From Ruminococcus bovis (GTDB lineage Bacteria > Bacillota > Clostridia > Oscillospirales > Acutalibacteraceae), in assembly GCF_005601135.1 (NCBI RefSeq), contig NZ_CP039381.1, forward strand, positions 305,940-369,939: a DNA stretch of 64,000 bases. The letters are read 5' to 3'. The notes under the pieces are model-generated. The model was not told the DNA's origin. It worked only from the letters and a program-made list of their open reading frames with translations, and made no database searches. A program made the translations under genes and the position numbers. The stretch's first letter is position 1, and every line of letters starts with the position of its first letter. Below, piece after piece: positions 36,243 through 43,675 of the stretch.

Positions 36243-37172
36243 TTATTCATCGTATAGGTTAGTTGATAGGTATCTTTCGCCACCATCAGGGAAGATAACT
36301 ACAATGTTCTTGCCCTTGTTTTCAGGACGAGCTGCTAACTGCTTACCTGCCCATAGAGCTGCACCTGAAGAAATACCGATTAGGAAGCCTTCCTGTTTAG
36401 CTGCTTTTCTTGCAGTTAAGATAGCTTCATCATTAGGTACTGCAATGATTTCATCATAGATTTCTTTATCAAGAGTTTCAGGTACAAAGTTAGCACCGAT
36501 ACCCTGAATCTTATGAGGACCTGCCTGACCCTTTGATAGTAGTGGAGATGTTTCAGGTTCTACTGCAATAACCTTTACATTAGGGTTCTGTTCCTTTAGA
36601 TACTTACCTACACCTGAAAGTGTACCACCTGTACCTACACCGGCTACGAAGTAGTCAACTTTGCCTTCTGTATCAGCCCAAATTTCAGGACCTGTTGTAT
36701 CATAGTGCATCTTAGGGTTAATAGGGTTAGTAAACTGACCGGCAATAATACTATTAGAAATTTCCTTAGAAAGCTCTTCAGCCTTGTCTGATGCACCCTT
36801 CATACCCTTGCTACCTTCTGTTAGTACAAGTTCTGCACCGTAAGCCTTAATAAGCATCTTTCTTTCGTTAGACATTGTTTCAGGCATTACGATAATTGTT
36901 CTGTAGCCTTTAGCAGTTGCAACAGAAGCAAGACCGATACCTGTGTTACCACTTGTAGGTTCAATAATAACTGAACCTTCCTTTAGTCTGCCTGTCTTTT
37001 CTGCATCTTCAATAATAGCCTTAGCTACCCGGTCCTTAACACTACCGGCTGGGTTAAATGATTCCAGCTTTGCAAGTAGTGTTGCTTCAATTTTTTCTTC
37101 TGCTTCAATATGTGTAAGTTCTAGTAGTGGTGTGTTACCAACTAGTTCTGTAATTGATTTCTTAATTGCCAT
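36243..37172 (-). CDS. cysK: Cysteine synthase (O-acetylserine sulfhydrylase)
   Basis: A PLP enzyme of 309 residues that makes cysteine from O-acetylserine and sulfide. The cofactor Lys is in [11 protein letters not shown] (about 41-51), the substrate loop is [11 protein letters not shown], the phosphate-binding loop [12 protein letters not shown], and a SSGAALW segment lies near the C-terminus. ATG 37172 has GGAGG ten bases upstream. It follows metY by 16 bases and shares its promoter (38669-38697) and the poly-Cys leader. Both use sulfide, making the operon a sulfur-assimilation unit. Confidence 0.96.
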   Translation of the reverse strand: MAIKKSITELVGNTPLLELTHIEAEEKIEATLLAKLESFNPAGSVKDRVAKAIIEDAEKTGRLKEGSVIIEPTSGNTGIGLASVATAKGYRTIIVMPETMSNERKMLIKAYGAELVLTEGSKGMKGASDKAEELSKEISNSIIAGQFTNPINPKMHYDTTGPEIWADTEGKVDYFVAGVGTGGTLSGVGKYLKEQNPNVKVIAVEPETSPLLSKGQAGPHKIQGIGANFVPETLDKEIYDEIIAVPNDEAILTARKAAKQEGFLIGISSGAALWAGKQLAARPENKGKNIVVIFPDGGERYLSTNLYDE

Positions 37173-37188
37173 TGTTAGTTACCTCCAA

Positions 37189-38481
37189 TTACTTAATTGC
37201 TGCAAAGCCTTTTTCAAGGTCAGCGATAATATCGTCAATGTTTTCAATACCGATTGATAGTCTTACTGTGTTTCTATAGATACCTGCATTAGCTAGTTCT
37301 TCATCATTCATCTGAGCGTGAGTTGTACTTGCCGGATGGATTACAAGTGACTTAGCGTCAGCTACATTAGCTAGTAGTGAGAATAGTTCTAGGTGGTCGA
37401 TAAAGTCCTTAGTCTTCTGTTCGTCACCCTTTACTTCAAATGTAAAGATTGAACCACCACCGTTAGGGAAATACTTCTTATAAAGTTCCTGCTGAGATGG
37501 GTCGTTAGAAACTGATGGATGGTGAACCTTTTCTACTAGTGGGTGGTTGTTTAGGAACTGTACAACCTTTAGTGCATTTTCAACATGTCTTTCAACTCTT
37601 AGTGAAAGTGTTTCAAGGCCCTGTAGGAAGATAAATGCGTGGATTGGTGAAAGTGTAGCACCTGTATCACGAAGTAGTAAAGCTCTAATCTTTGTTACGA
37701 ATGCTGCAGCACCTACATCTTCTGAGAAGCTAACACCATGGTAACTTGGGTTTGGAGCAACTAGAGATTCAAACTTGCCTGATGCTTTCCAATCGAACTT
37801 ACCACCGTCAACAATAACACCACCGATTGTTGTACCGTGACCACCGATGAACTTTGTTGCTGAATGAACAACAACATCAGCACCATATTCAATAGGTCTT
37901 ACTAGGTAAGGTGTTGCGAATGTATTATCAACGATTAGTGGAATGTTGTGCTTATGAGCAATCTTTGCAACTGATTCAATATCAACAACATCTGAATTTG
38001 GATTACCAAGTGTTTCAATGAAAACAAGCTTTGTGTTGTCCTGAATAGCATTTTCGATTTCTTCAAAATCAAATGGATCAACAAAAGTTGTTTCGATACC
38101 ATATTCAGGAAGTGTGTGTTCTAGTAGGTTGTATGTACCACCGTAAATGTTCTTAGCAGCAACAACATGGTCACCGTTAGAAGCAATGTTAGCGATTGAG
38201 TAGTAAACTGCTGCTGCACCTGAAGCAACTGCCAGAGCAGCTACACCACCTTCAAGAGCTGCAATTCTCTTTTCGAAGATTTCCTGTGTTGGGTTAGTAA
38301 GTCTGCCGTAAATGTTACCTGCATCTGCAAGACTGAATCTTGCTGCTGCATGGTCGCAGTTCTTAAATACGAATGAAGAAGTCTGATAGATTGGAACTGC
38401 TCTTGAATCTGTAACTGGGTCCGGAGCTTCCTGACCTACATGTAGCTGAAGTGTTTCGAATTTATAGTTATTGTTTGACAT
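37189..38481 (-). CDS. metY: O-acetylhomoserine sulfhydrylase
   Basis: A Cys/Met-metabolism PLP enzyme of 430 residues. It should condense O-acetylhomoserine with sulfide to homocysteine, the direct-sulfhydrylation route to methionine. YGRLTNPTQEIFEKRIAALEGG is the family N-terminal motif, and the PLP Lys lies in HSATKFIGGHG (about 210-220). The length of about 430 separates MetY from the shorter cystathionine enzymes (about 380). AAAGGAGA precedes ATG 38481. It is first in the operon with cysK, about 180 bases downstream of a strong promoter and behind the leader frame at 38519-38614. Confidence 0.95.
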   Translation of the reverse strand: MSNNNYKFETLQLHVGQEAPDPVTDSRAVPIYQTSSFVFKNCDHAAARFSLADAGNIYGRLTNPTQEIFEKRIAALEGGVAALAVASGAAAVYYSIANIASNGDHVVAAKNIYGGTYNLLEHTLPEYGIETTFVDPFDFEEIENAIQDNTKLVFIETLGNPNSDVVDIESVAKIAHKHNIPLIVDNTFATPYLVRPIEYGADVVVHSATKFIGGHGTTIGGVIVDGGKFDWKASGKFESLVAPNPSYHGVSFSEDVGAAAFVTKIRALLLRDTGATLSPIHAFIFLQGLETLSLRVERHVENALKVVQFLNNHPLVEKVHHPSVSNDPSQQELYKKYFPNGGGSIFTFEVKGDEQKTKDFIDHLELFSLLANVADAKSLVIHPASTTHAQMNDEELANAGIYRNTVRLSIGIENIDDIIADLEKGFAAIK

Positions 38482-38518
38482 AATTGTTTCTCCTTTAAAT
38501 AAAAAATATATTTTAATA

Positions 38519-38614
38519 TTAGTTAGTTTCTATTAAGTTTTGTGAGTTATTACAGCAACAACATCGTCCACTGCCATAATTTATTCTGTTGTAAAAATAA
38601 AATTTTTCAGACAT
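38519..38614 (-). CDS. Poly-cysteine leader peptide upstream of metY-cysK
   Basis: A 31-codon frame (ATG 38614, stop 38519-38521) lies in the leader of metY. Codons 18-21 are TGT TGT TGC TGT, giving GRCCCCNN. GGGGT lies nine bases before the ATG and can pair with the 16S end if one G-U is allowed. Four consecutive Cys codons immediately before cysteine/homocysteine biosynthesis genes fit a ribosome-sensing attenuator: low Cys-tRNA would stall the ribosome there. Right after the Cys codons an all-A/U stem (TTAATA 38531-38536 with TATTAA 38513-38518) precedes a T-rich tract, a weak terminator candidate. Poly-Cys regulatory frames are described in mycobacteria; here the role is inferred from position and codons. 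Confidence 0.65.
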   Translation of the reverse strand: MSEKFYFYNRINYGSGRCCCCNNSQNLIETN

Positions 38615-38668
38615 AAATTTTTACCCCATTTCTTAATTACACATTTCCTATCTGTTTAGTGTGATTTG

Positions 38669-38697
38669 AATATATCATATTATTTCTGACTTGTCAA
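38669..38697 (-). promoter_or_regulatory. Promoter of the metY-cysK operon
   Basis: TTGACA (38692-38697), 17-base spacer, TATATT (38669-38674) on the minus strand. The transcript would start near 38662 and carry a 180-base leader with the poly-Cys frame. No S-box or T-box sequence is visible in it. Confidence 0.8.
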
Positions 38698-38724
38698 TAG
38701 TATTTTTAAAATTTATTAAAAAAA

Positions 38725-38753
38725 ATTACCATCCGATAATTTTGGATGGTAAT
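38725..38753 (-). terminator. Terminator of the second metallophosphoesterase gene
   Basis: Perfect stem ATTACCATCC/GGATGGTAAT, nine-base loop, followed on the minus strand by TTTTTTTT. Confidence 0.9.
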
Positions 38754-38779
38754 TACAGATTTATTATTCTCTTACTGAA

Positions 38780-39889
38780 TTATTTATTAATATCAATAAC
38801 AACATATTCAGCTACACAACCGGTCTTAAACTTAATTGACCAGTCCCCTATTCCCGAACTGACAATAAAGTCTGTGTTCTTTTCTCTTTCGTAGCCATAT
38901 GTTTTGTCGTTCATACCCAACCATTCACCTGAATATGTAATAGGAATTAACTGTCCACCATGAGTATGACCTGAAAGTACTAAGTCAACATTGGCATTCT
39001 TTTCTTCCTTATAGTGGTTAGGCTGATGGTCCAGCATAATTATATACTTATTGCAATCAAGGTTCTTTACAAGGTCCTTAGCACTTGCTCTTGTGCCACC
39101 TTTTTCAACCTCTGAATAATCCTGTCTGCCTACAATATAGAACTTATTATTTAGAAGTACACTTTCATCTTCCAGAACCTTAACACCGTTTTTCTTTAGT
39201 TCTTTTGCAAGGTCATTACCGTCATAACCTCTGTATTCTTTGCCATAGTAACCCTTATCGTGATTACCGTAAACAAAGTACACACCATACTTTGTTTTAA
39301 ATTTACTTAGTGCTTTACATGACTGTATCATATCTTCCTTAGAAGTATCATCATCAACAAAGTCCCCTGTAATAACTACCACATCGGGATTTTCTTTATT
39401 CATAGTATCAACATACTGAGAAAATTCTTTATAGTGGAATGTAGCACCTATATGAGAGTCTGAAATTTGCACAATACGAAGTGAATTCATATCTTTATCA
39501 GTAGTTAAGTTATAATCAGTTGCTACCACATTATGAGCAAAATACCAACCGAATGTTAGATATACTGCTGTAAGCACCATAGCGATTATACCTTGAAAAT
39601 AAAATTTAAAAGGCTTTTTCCTACACTTCTTAATAATAAAGAAAATGAAGTCAACAATAATCCAAATCACAACTAAATGCATCAACACAATAATACTGTT
39701 CATCATATTAAGAGTTAATGTTAAAACAGTAAACATAACAAGAATAATTATGATAGAAAGTAAAATTGTGAGAAATTTCTTGTTCATTGTTATTTTCTTC
39801 ATAAATCTAAATTTATAAAATCTGCTGATTAAATACACAAAACAGGCTACTGCAAAAACCAGTACACAGCCAAATATTAAGCCCCACAT
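38780..39889 (-). CDS. Membrane metallophosphoesterase
   Basis: A 369-residue protein with four N-terminal membrane helices (within about 1-125) and a cytoplasmic- or outside-facing calcineurin-like domain. All metal motifs are canonical: ISDSHIG (DxH), TGDFVDDD, YGNHDKG, a His in LDHQPNH and LSGHTHGGQ. It resembles YkuE-type enzymes and is a longer relative of the protein at 19560-20411. It is transcribed alone; a promoter-like sequence and a strong hairpin lie in its long leader (39998-40114). The substrate is unknown. Confidence 0.88.
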   Translation of the reverse strand: MWGLIFGCVLVFAVACFVYLISRFYKFRFMKKITMNKKFLTILLSIIIILVMFTVLTLTLNMMNSIIVLMHLVVIWIIVDFIFFIIKKCRKKPFKFYFQGIIAMVLTAVYLTFGWYFAHNVVATDYNLTTDKDMNSLRIVQISDSHIGATFHYKEFSQYVDTMNKENPDVVVITGDFVDDDTSKEDMIQSCKALSKFKTKYGVYFVYGNHDKGYYGKEYRGYDGNDLAKELKKNGVKVLEDESVLLNNKFYIVGRQDYSEVEKGGTRASAKDLVKNLDCNKYIIMLDHQPNHYKEEKNANVDLVLSGHTHGGQLIPITYSGEWLGMNDKTYGYEREKNTDFIVSSGIGDWSIKFKTGCVAEYVVIDINK

Positions 39890-39997
39890 AATAAACTCCT
39901 TTTCTGTAAAAAATCTTTAGATAAAATCATAACAGAATAAGTCACATTTTGCAATGAAAAAATCTTTTTAAAAATTTTACTGCTACACAAAAGAGAG

Positions 39998-40026
39998 ATG
40001 GCTGTGATAGAGGGTATCACAGCCAT
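39998..40026 (-). promoter_or_regulatory. Strong leader hairpin upstream of metallophosphoesterase gene
   Basis: A perfect 12-bp stem ATGGCTGTGATA/TATCACAGCCAT with loop GAGGG. It lies between a promoter-like element at 40087-40114 and the gene at 39889. Only a short T-rich tract (TCTCTCTTTTG) follows on the minus strand, so it may be a weak terminator/attenuator or mark a small RNA of about 90 bases. Confidence 0.45.
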
Positions 40027-40086
40027 GGAAGGGTATAAAAACAAATCATTGTTGCACACTAGGTTAAATAACTTTTGTTGCTAATC

Positions 40087-40114
40087 ATTATAATATAAAA
40101 ACAACTTTTGTAAA
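40087..40114 (-). promoter_or_regulatory. Putative promoter upstream of the leader hairpin
   Basis: TTTACA (40109-40114), 16-base spacer, TATAAT (40087-40092) on the minus strand. The remaining bases of 39890-40275 contain no convincing gene. Confidence 0.5.
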
Positions 40115-40275
40115 TAAATTTGGTAAAAACAATTGTTTTTCTGTCCTAAACATTTTTACCGTATTTAACTGTTTAACCTTGTATAAGCCAAAGAAAATAT
40201 CAGGACTTTAAAAAAGCATTTTTCGATTTTGCCAGTAAACTTGCTTAATACAACTACAAATGATTTACAAAGTTT

Positions 40276-40301
40276 CAGCGTGTATTTTAAAATACACGCT
40301 G
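40276..40301. terminator. Perfect palindrome after the anti-sigma gene
   Basis: CAGCGTGTATTTT followed directly by its complement gives a 13-bp perfect palindrome ending five bases from the anti-sigma stop. The clear T6 run is on the plus side (40302-40307) and only CTTTGT-type sequence is on the minus side. It may end the minus-strand sigma operon but is better formed as a plus-strand terminator, for which no gene is visible. Confidence 0.55.
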
Positions 40302-40305
40302 TTTT

Positions 40306-41055
40306 TTAATTAATATAATGAACCAAGTAGTTACAATTTTTATCAAATGAAATAGAAATATCCTTTGAATAATAAACACCATCAGAATAATAAACAGTCA
40401 CTGTAATTTCATCTGACAAATACTCATTATATACTCTCCAGTTTTCTGTATTTGTTTGTAAGACTTTATCAACTTTATCACTTGAAGGCATCCAGCCCAA
40501 AACAGAATTTTTTGTATACTTAATATTGTTGTATTCTCCTAATTTAGAATTAGTTTGATAGCTATCATCAGATTTGTAGCTAGTATAAAAAATTCTATTA
40601 TTGTTTTTGGATTTAACATCAATATTACTGATTTTTTTACCCTCTATTTCAAACTGAATCAGCCTAATAGACAATCTGTTATCTACTGCATTAATAGCAA
40701 GATTACCTTCATCTAAAAATAACATTTTCTTTTCTTTGCTAATTACAAAAGAATTTGAATTACTATTTTTATAATCTAAATCTGCTAATGATGCAGAAAT
40801 AGAGAATTTTTGCATTGACTTTTTCTTACTTTCAGTATGGTTAAATAAATTTAGAGAAAAGATTGCTGAAATAACAAGAACCAATGATGCTACCAACACA
40901 ATTGCTCTCTTAAAGGTAATAACTTTATTTTGACTTTGTGGTTTAGTAGCGTTATTCTCTTTTTTCATTAATGCAATTAACTCTTCTTTTTTCTCATCAC
41001 TAACAGTAACTTTATCAAAAGAATTTTTATATTTATCAAAATCAAAATTACTCAT
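40306..41055 (-). CDS. Putative membrane anti-sigma factor
   Basis: A 249-residue protein with a cytoplasmic N-terminus of about 47 residues, one membrane helix (about 48-69) and an extracellular domain of about 180 residues, rich in Ser, Asn, Lys and Tyr and predicted to be mostly strands. I recognise no named domain outside. Its start overlaps the sigma-factor gene by eight bases, the usual arrangement for a sigma factor with its own transmembrane inhibitor. The N-terminal part (VSDEKKEELIALM) resembles the region of DUF4179-type anti-sigma proteins. Function is assigned mainly by context. Confidence 0.75.
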   Translation of the reverse strand: MSNFDFDKYKNSFDKVTVSDEKKEELIALMKKENNATKPQSQNKVITFKRAIVLVASLVLVISAIFSLNLFNHTESKKKSMQKFSISASLADLDYKNSNSNSFVISKEKKMLFLDEGNLAINAVDNRLSIRLIQFEIEGKKISNIDVKSKNNNRIFYTSYKSDDSYQTNSKLGEYNNIKYTKNSVLGWMPSSDKVDKVLQTNTENWRVYNEYLSDEITVTVYYSDGVYYSKDISISFDKNCNYLVHYIN

Positions 41056-41611
41056 TATTATCCTCCTTTTCTAAAATTTCTTTCAACATATTTCTACCAC
41101 GAGACAACCTTGACCTAACACCAGACTTGGTAATACCTAAGGCTTTTGATATTTCATCAACAGTCAGTTGTTGATAATAATACAGGTGGATAGGTACTTT
41201 ATACTTTTCAGGTAACTTCATTACACTGCTTATGGTTTCATCAATCTCATTAGTACAACTTATTGAACTTTCTGAAATTTCGCTGATAGACACTGTATTT
41301 TTCTTATAACTTTCAGTTGCTTTACTTTTGCTACAATTAATTGATACCTTAATCAACCAATGCTTTATATGTTCTTTGCTTTTAATTTTGCTTTTGCTCC
41401 TAACTAATCGCAAGAAAACATCTTGCATCACATCGTTTGCATCTTCTCTATTACATAATATATTAAGGGCAATTCTGTAAACCATATCTGAATATGTATT
41501 GACAACTTCTTCTATTAAATTGTCATCAAAAATAAAACCTTTTTCACTGTGTTTATAAACCTTGTCACTGTGTTTACCAACACTAGGTTTATATCCAAAT
41601 CTTTGGTCCAC
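41048..41611 (-). CDS. ECF RNA polymerase sigma factor
   Basis: A 187-residue sigma-70-like factor with region 2 (YSDMVYRIALNILCNREDANDVMQDVFLRL, about 40-70) and region 4 (LPEKYKVPIHLYYYQQLTVDEISKALGITKSGVRSRLSRG, in two parts about 130-170). There is no region 1.1 or 3, as expected for ECF factors. The first 25 residues are basic and atypical, so the real start could be a few codons further in. It is coupled to the downstream anti-sigma gene. ECF factors usually drive their own promoter; the upstream region carries three copies of a TGTTAA-type palindrome (41777-41855). Confidence 0.9.
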   Translation of the reverse strand: MDQRFGYKPSVGKHSDKVYKHSEKGFIFDDNLIEEVVNTYSDMVYRIALNILCNREDANDVMQDVFLRLVRSKSKIKSKEHIKHWLIKVSINCSKSKATESYKKNTVSISEISESSISCTNEIDETISSVMKLPEKYKVPIHLYYYQQLTVDEISKALGITKSGVRSRLSRGRNMLKEILEKEDNNE

Positions 41612-41776
41612 ATTATCCCCCCTAACTTTAGATTTTGTTTAATATTTTTTTCCAACTGTGTGTTTGTTTTTGTTGTTTATATTATTTTAACTATATGCTT
41701 ATTAGAAAAAGATTAGTCACTTTAATATTGTTTTTACTTTATACCGTCTTTTTATGTTACTTCCTCAATTACGCAC

Positions 41777-41855
41777 TGTTAAATTAACATTTATTTCTCA
41801 ACTACATAATAATTGTTTAACATTATTTTTCCGCTTTGTAGTTGTTGAATTAACA
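41777..41855 (-). promoter_or_regulatory. Iterated TGTTAA palindromes upstream of the ECF sigma gene
   Basis: TGTTAAATTAACA (41777-41789, perfect palindrome around its centre), TGTTTAACA (41814-41822) and TGTTGAATTAACA (41843-41855) are spaced 29-37 bases apart. CAACTACA and TGTAGTTG form an additional inverted pair between them. This looks like a multi-site operator. The rest of 41612-42022 is AT-rich with no gene. Confidence 0.5.
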
Positions 41856-42022
41856 TTAAACTTCCACCTTTATAAGTACTTACATATATAATACCTTATA
41901 AATCTCAAAAGTGTTGCAAAAATTATGAAATTTTTTCATTAATTTTTATATGTAATACTATATCATTAGAGCAAATGAATAATCAAATAAATCAATAATT
42001 AAATTCCAAATATATAAAACTA

Positions 42023-42052
42023 AAGCCCAATGTTATTTCTAACATTGAGCTT
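42023..42052 (-). terminator. Terminator of the polysaccharide operon
   Basis: AAGC..AATGTTA pairs with TAACATT..GCTT with a two-base internal mismatch; TTTAGTTTTATAT follows on the minus strand. Confidence 0.7.
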
Positions 42053-42094
42053 ATTTTCAATATCTATAATTATTCTTCATTTAATACCACTAAA

Positions 42095-43120
42095 TTAATA
42101 CACACCTTTATCAAATATGTAACTATATTTATACCGATTACCATTACGATAAATAGCCATTTCGCTACCACCACTTAATCCGGTTACAAGATAATCACAT
42201 TTACTTACTATATTTATAGATGACATATATTCTAACATTTTTAAGTAATCGTCATTTTCTCTATTAAAATGTACTTGGGATACTCTTTCTAAATTGTTTT
42301 CATCGAACTTTTCATTAAAATAATGTCTTTTATTCTCAATAACTTTATTTGGAAACTCTTCATGAAATCTATCTGCTATTAACTTATCTTCTGTTGCTAT
42401 ATAAATATATTCAACATTAAATTCATCCATAACATTGTGTATCTTTTCAAAGACTTCTTCAATTGATGGTTGAATAGGGTGACCTTTTGGTTTTGTTTTT
42501 TTGTAATCTGTACTTCTCAAAACACAAGCCACAACACTTTTATCAAGAATCAAATTGTTATATTCCTTGTCAAAATACTCCTGTACCTTGTCATCATAAA
42601 CAACAAATTCATTCAACATACTATGCCAAAACTCAATTTTCTTTGAATCTTTTACATCACTAAATTTTGCTCTAATAGGAGATTTTTTGATTGGACATAT
42701 AACTTTTTTGGATATGTTCATTGTATTGAACATATCCTCCTTTGGCTGCTTAAAAAACATATCCCATAATCTAGTATTGTCACTATAATAATCACTGTTT
42801 CTAGGATAAATATCCACAACAGGAATATAGCCTTTTTCTACACACCAAACAAAAATTTCCAGCATATCTTTAAGAAAGCAAAAATTAGCTAATTGATATT
42901 CCCAAACGCCACTTTTAATCAAACATACTTTATTACAATATTTCTTATTTATTAAATAATTCTTAGTATCTAAAAACAAATCGGAACTATTAAAAAATCT
43001 ATCAGAATATACTTCATTAACAAAATCCACTAACTTAGTTTTACATAACTTTGGATAAATCTTTAAAAAGCTGTTATAAGGGATTGCTCCCAAAACACAT
43101 TTAATTAAACTACTCAACAT
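42095..43120 (-). CDS. Putative GT-B glycosyltransferase (fucosyltransferase-like)
   Basis: A 341-residue cytoplasmic protein, the last gene of the locus. I do not recognise a named family with certainty. VACVLRSTDYKKTKPKGHP (about 190-210), YIYIATEDKLIADRF and the final CDYLVTGLSGGSEMAIYRNG have the order and character of nucleotide-sugar-binding motifs in NodZ/FUT8-like fucosyltransferases. It follows the second KdsC-type gene after 59 bases. It might transfer the sugar acid made by the preceding genes, or another sugar. A hypothetical protein with a different role remains possible. Confidence 0.55.
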   Translation of the reverse strand: MLSSLIKCVLGAIPYNSFLKIYPKLCKTKLVDFVNEVYSDRFFNSSDLFLDTKNYLINKKYCNKVCLIKSGVWEYQLANFCFLKDMLEIFVWCVEKGYIPVVDIYPRNSDYYSDNTRLWDMFFKQPKEDMFNTMNISKKVICPIKKSPIRAKFSDVKDSKKIEFWHSMLNEFVVYDDKVQEYFDKEYNNLILDKSVVACVLRSTDYKKTKPKGHPIQPSIEEVFEKIHNVMDEFNVEYIYIATEDKLIADRFHEEFPNKVIENKRHYFNEKFDENNLERVSQVHFNRENDDYLKMLEYMSSINIVSKCDYLVTGLSGGSEMAIYRNGNRYKYSYIFDKGVY

Positions 43121-43179
43121 AATTCTTATTAAACACCCTATCTGTATTTATCTATTTATAAAATTTGTAAATTAGATAT

Positions 43180-43662
43180 CTAAATCAAATAGAAAATTAA
43201 ATAATCAACAAATTCCCTCACTGCACCTTTCCCTCCATTATGTTTACAAACATAATTAACAGATTTTTTAACTTCATCAATAGAATCTGCCGGACATCCG
43301 GAAAAAGCAACATAGTTTATACAATCCATATCATTTAGATCATCACCAATATATGCAATGTTACTATTTGATAAATTATATTTATCTGCAAGACTTTTTA
43401 AAACTGATATTTTATCAGTTACACCTTGATAAACCTCATTAATTCTTAAATCACTAGCCCTTTTCTCTACAATTTTTGAATTTTTGCCAGTAATTATTGC
43501 TGTTATATATCCATATTCTTGACATTTAGCAAGTATGTAACCATCATGAACATCAAAGGCTTTAAATTCTTCTCCATTATTTCCAAGATAGATTTTACCA
43601 TCTGTAAGGGTACCGTCAACATCCATAACTATCATTTTTATATCATTTAACTTTTCATTCAT
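43180..43662 (-). CDS. KdsC-type HAD phosphatase (copy 2)
   Basis: A 160-residue capless HAD phosphatase of the KdsC/NeuA-phosphatase family. MDVDGTLTDGKIY holds the nucleophile Asp14 and acid Asp16, then IITGKNS (motif II), a Lys in TDKISVLK and YIGDDLNDMDC (motif IV). KdsC removes the 8-phosphate from Kdo-8-phosphate; relatives act on 9-phosphates of nonulosonic acids. A second such gene lies at 45024-45524 and the two are clearly divergent. Two in one locus suggests two different phosphorylated sugar acids or recent functional divergence. It is 13 bases after the kpsF-like gene. Confidence 0.85.
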   Translation of the reverse strand: MNEKLNDIKMIVMDVDGTLTDGKIYLGNNGEEFKAFDVHDGYILAKCQEYGYITAIITGKNSKIVEKRASDLRINEVYQGVTDKISVLKSLADKYNLSNSNIAYIGDDLNDMDCINYVAFSGCPADSIDEVKKSVNYVCKHNGGKGAVREFVDYLIFYLI

Positions 43663-43675
43663 ATAATTCTATTCC

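Noticed and set aside
38482..38662. S-box or T-box riboswitch in the metY leader
   Set aside because: No T-box sequence, no specifier-loop architecture and no S-box core motif are visible; the poly-Cys frame is the only recognisable element.
39877..40059. 60-codon minus-strand frame starting with GTG upstream of the metallophosphoesterase gene
   Set aside because: It reads straight through the perfect hairpin at 39998-40026, has no ribosome site and overlaps the next gene's start; its composition is not protein-like.
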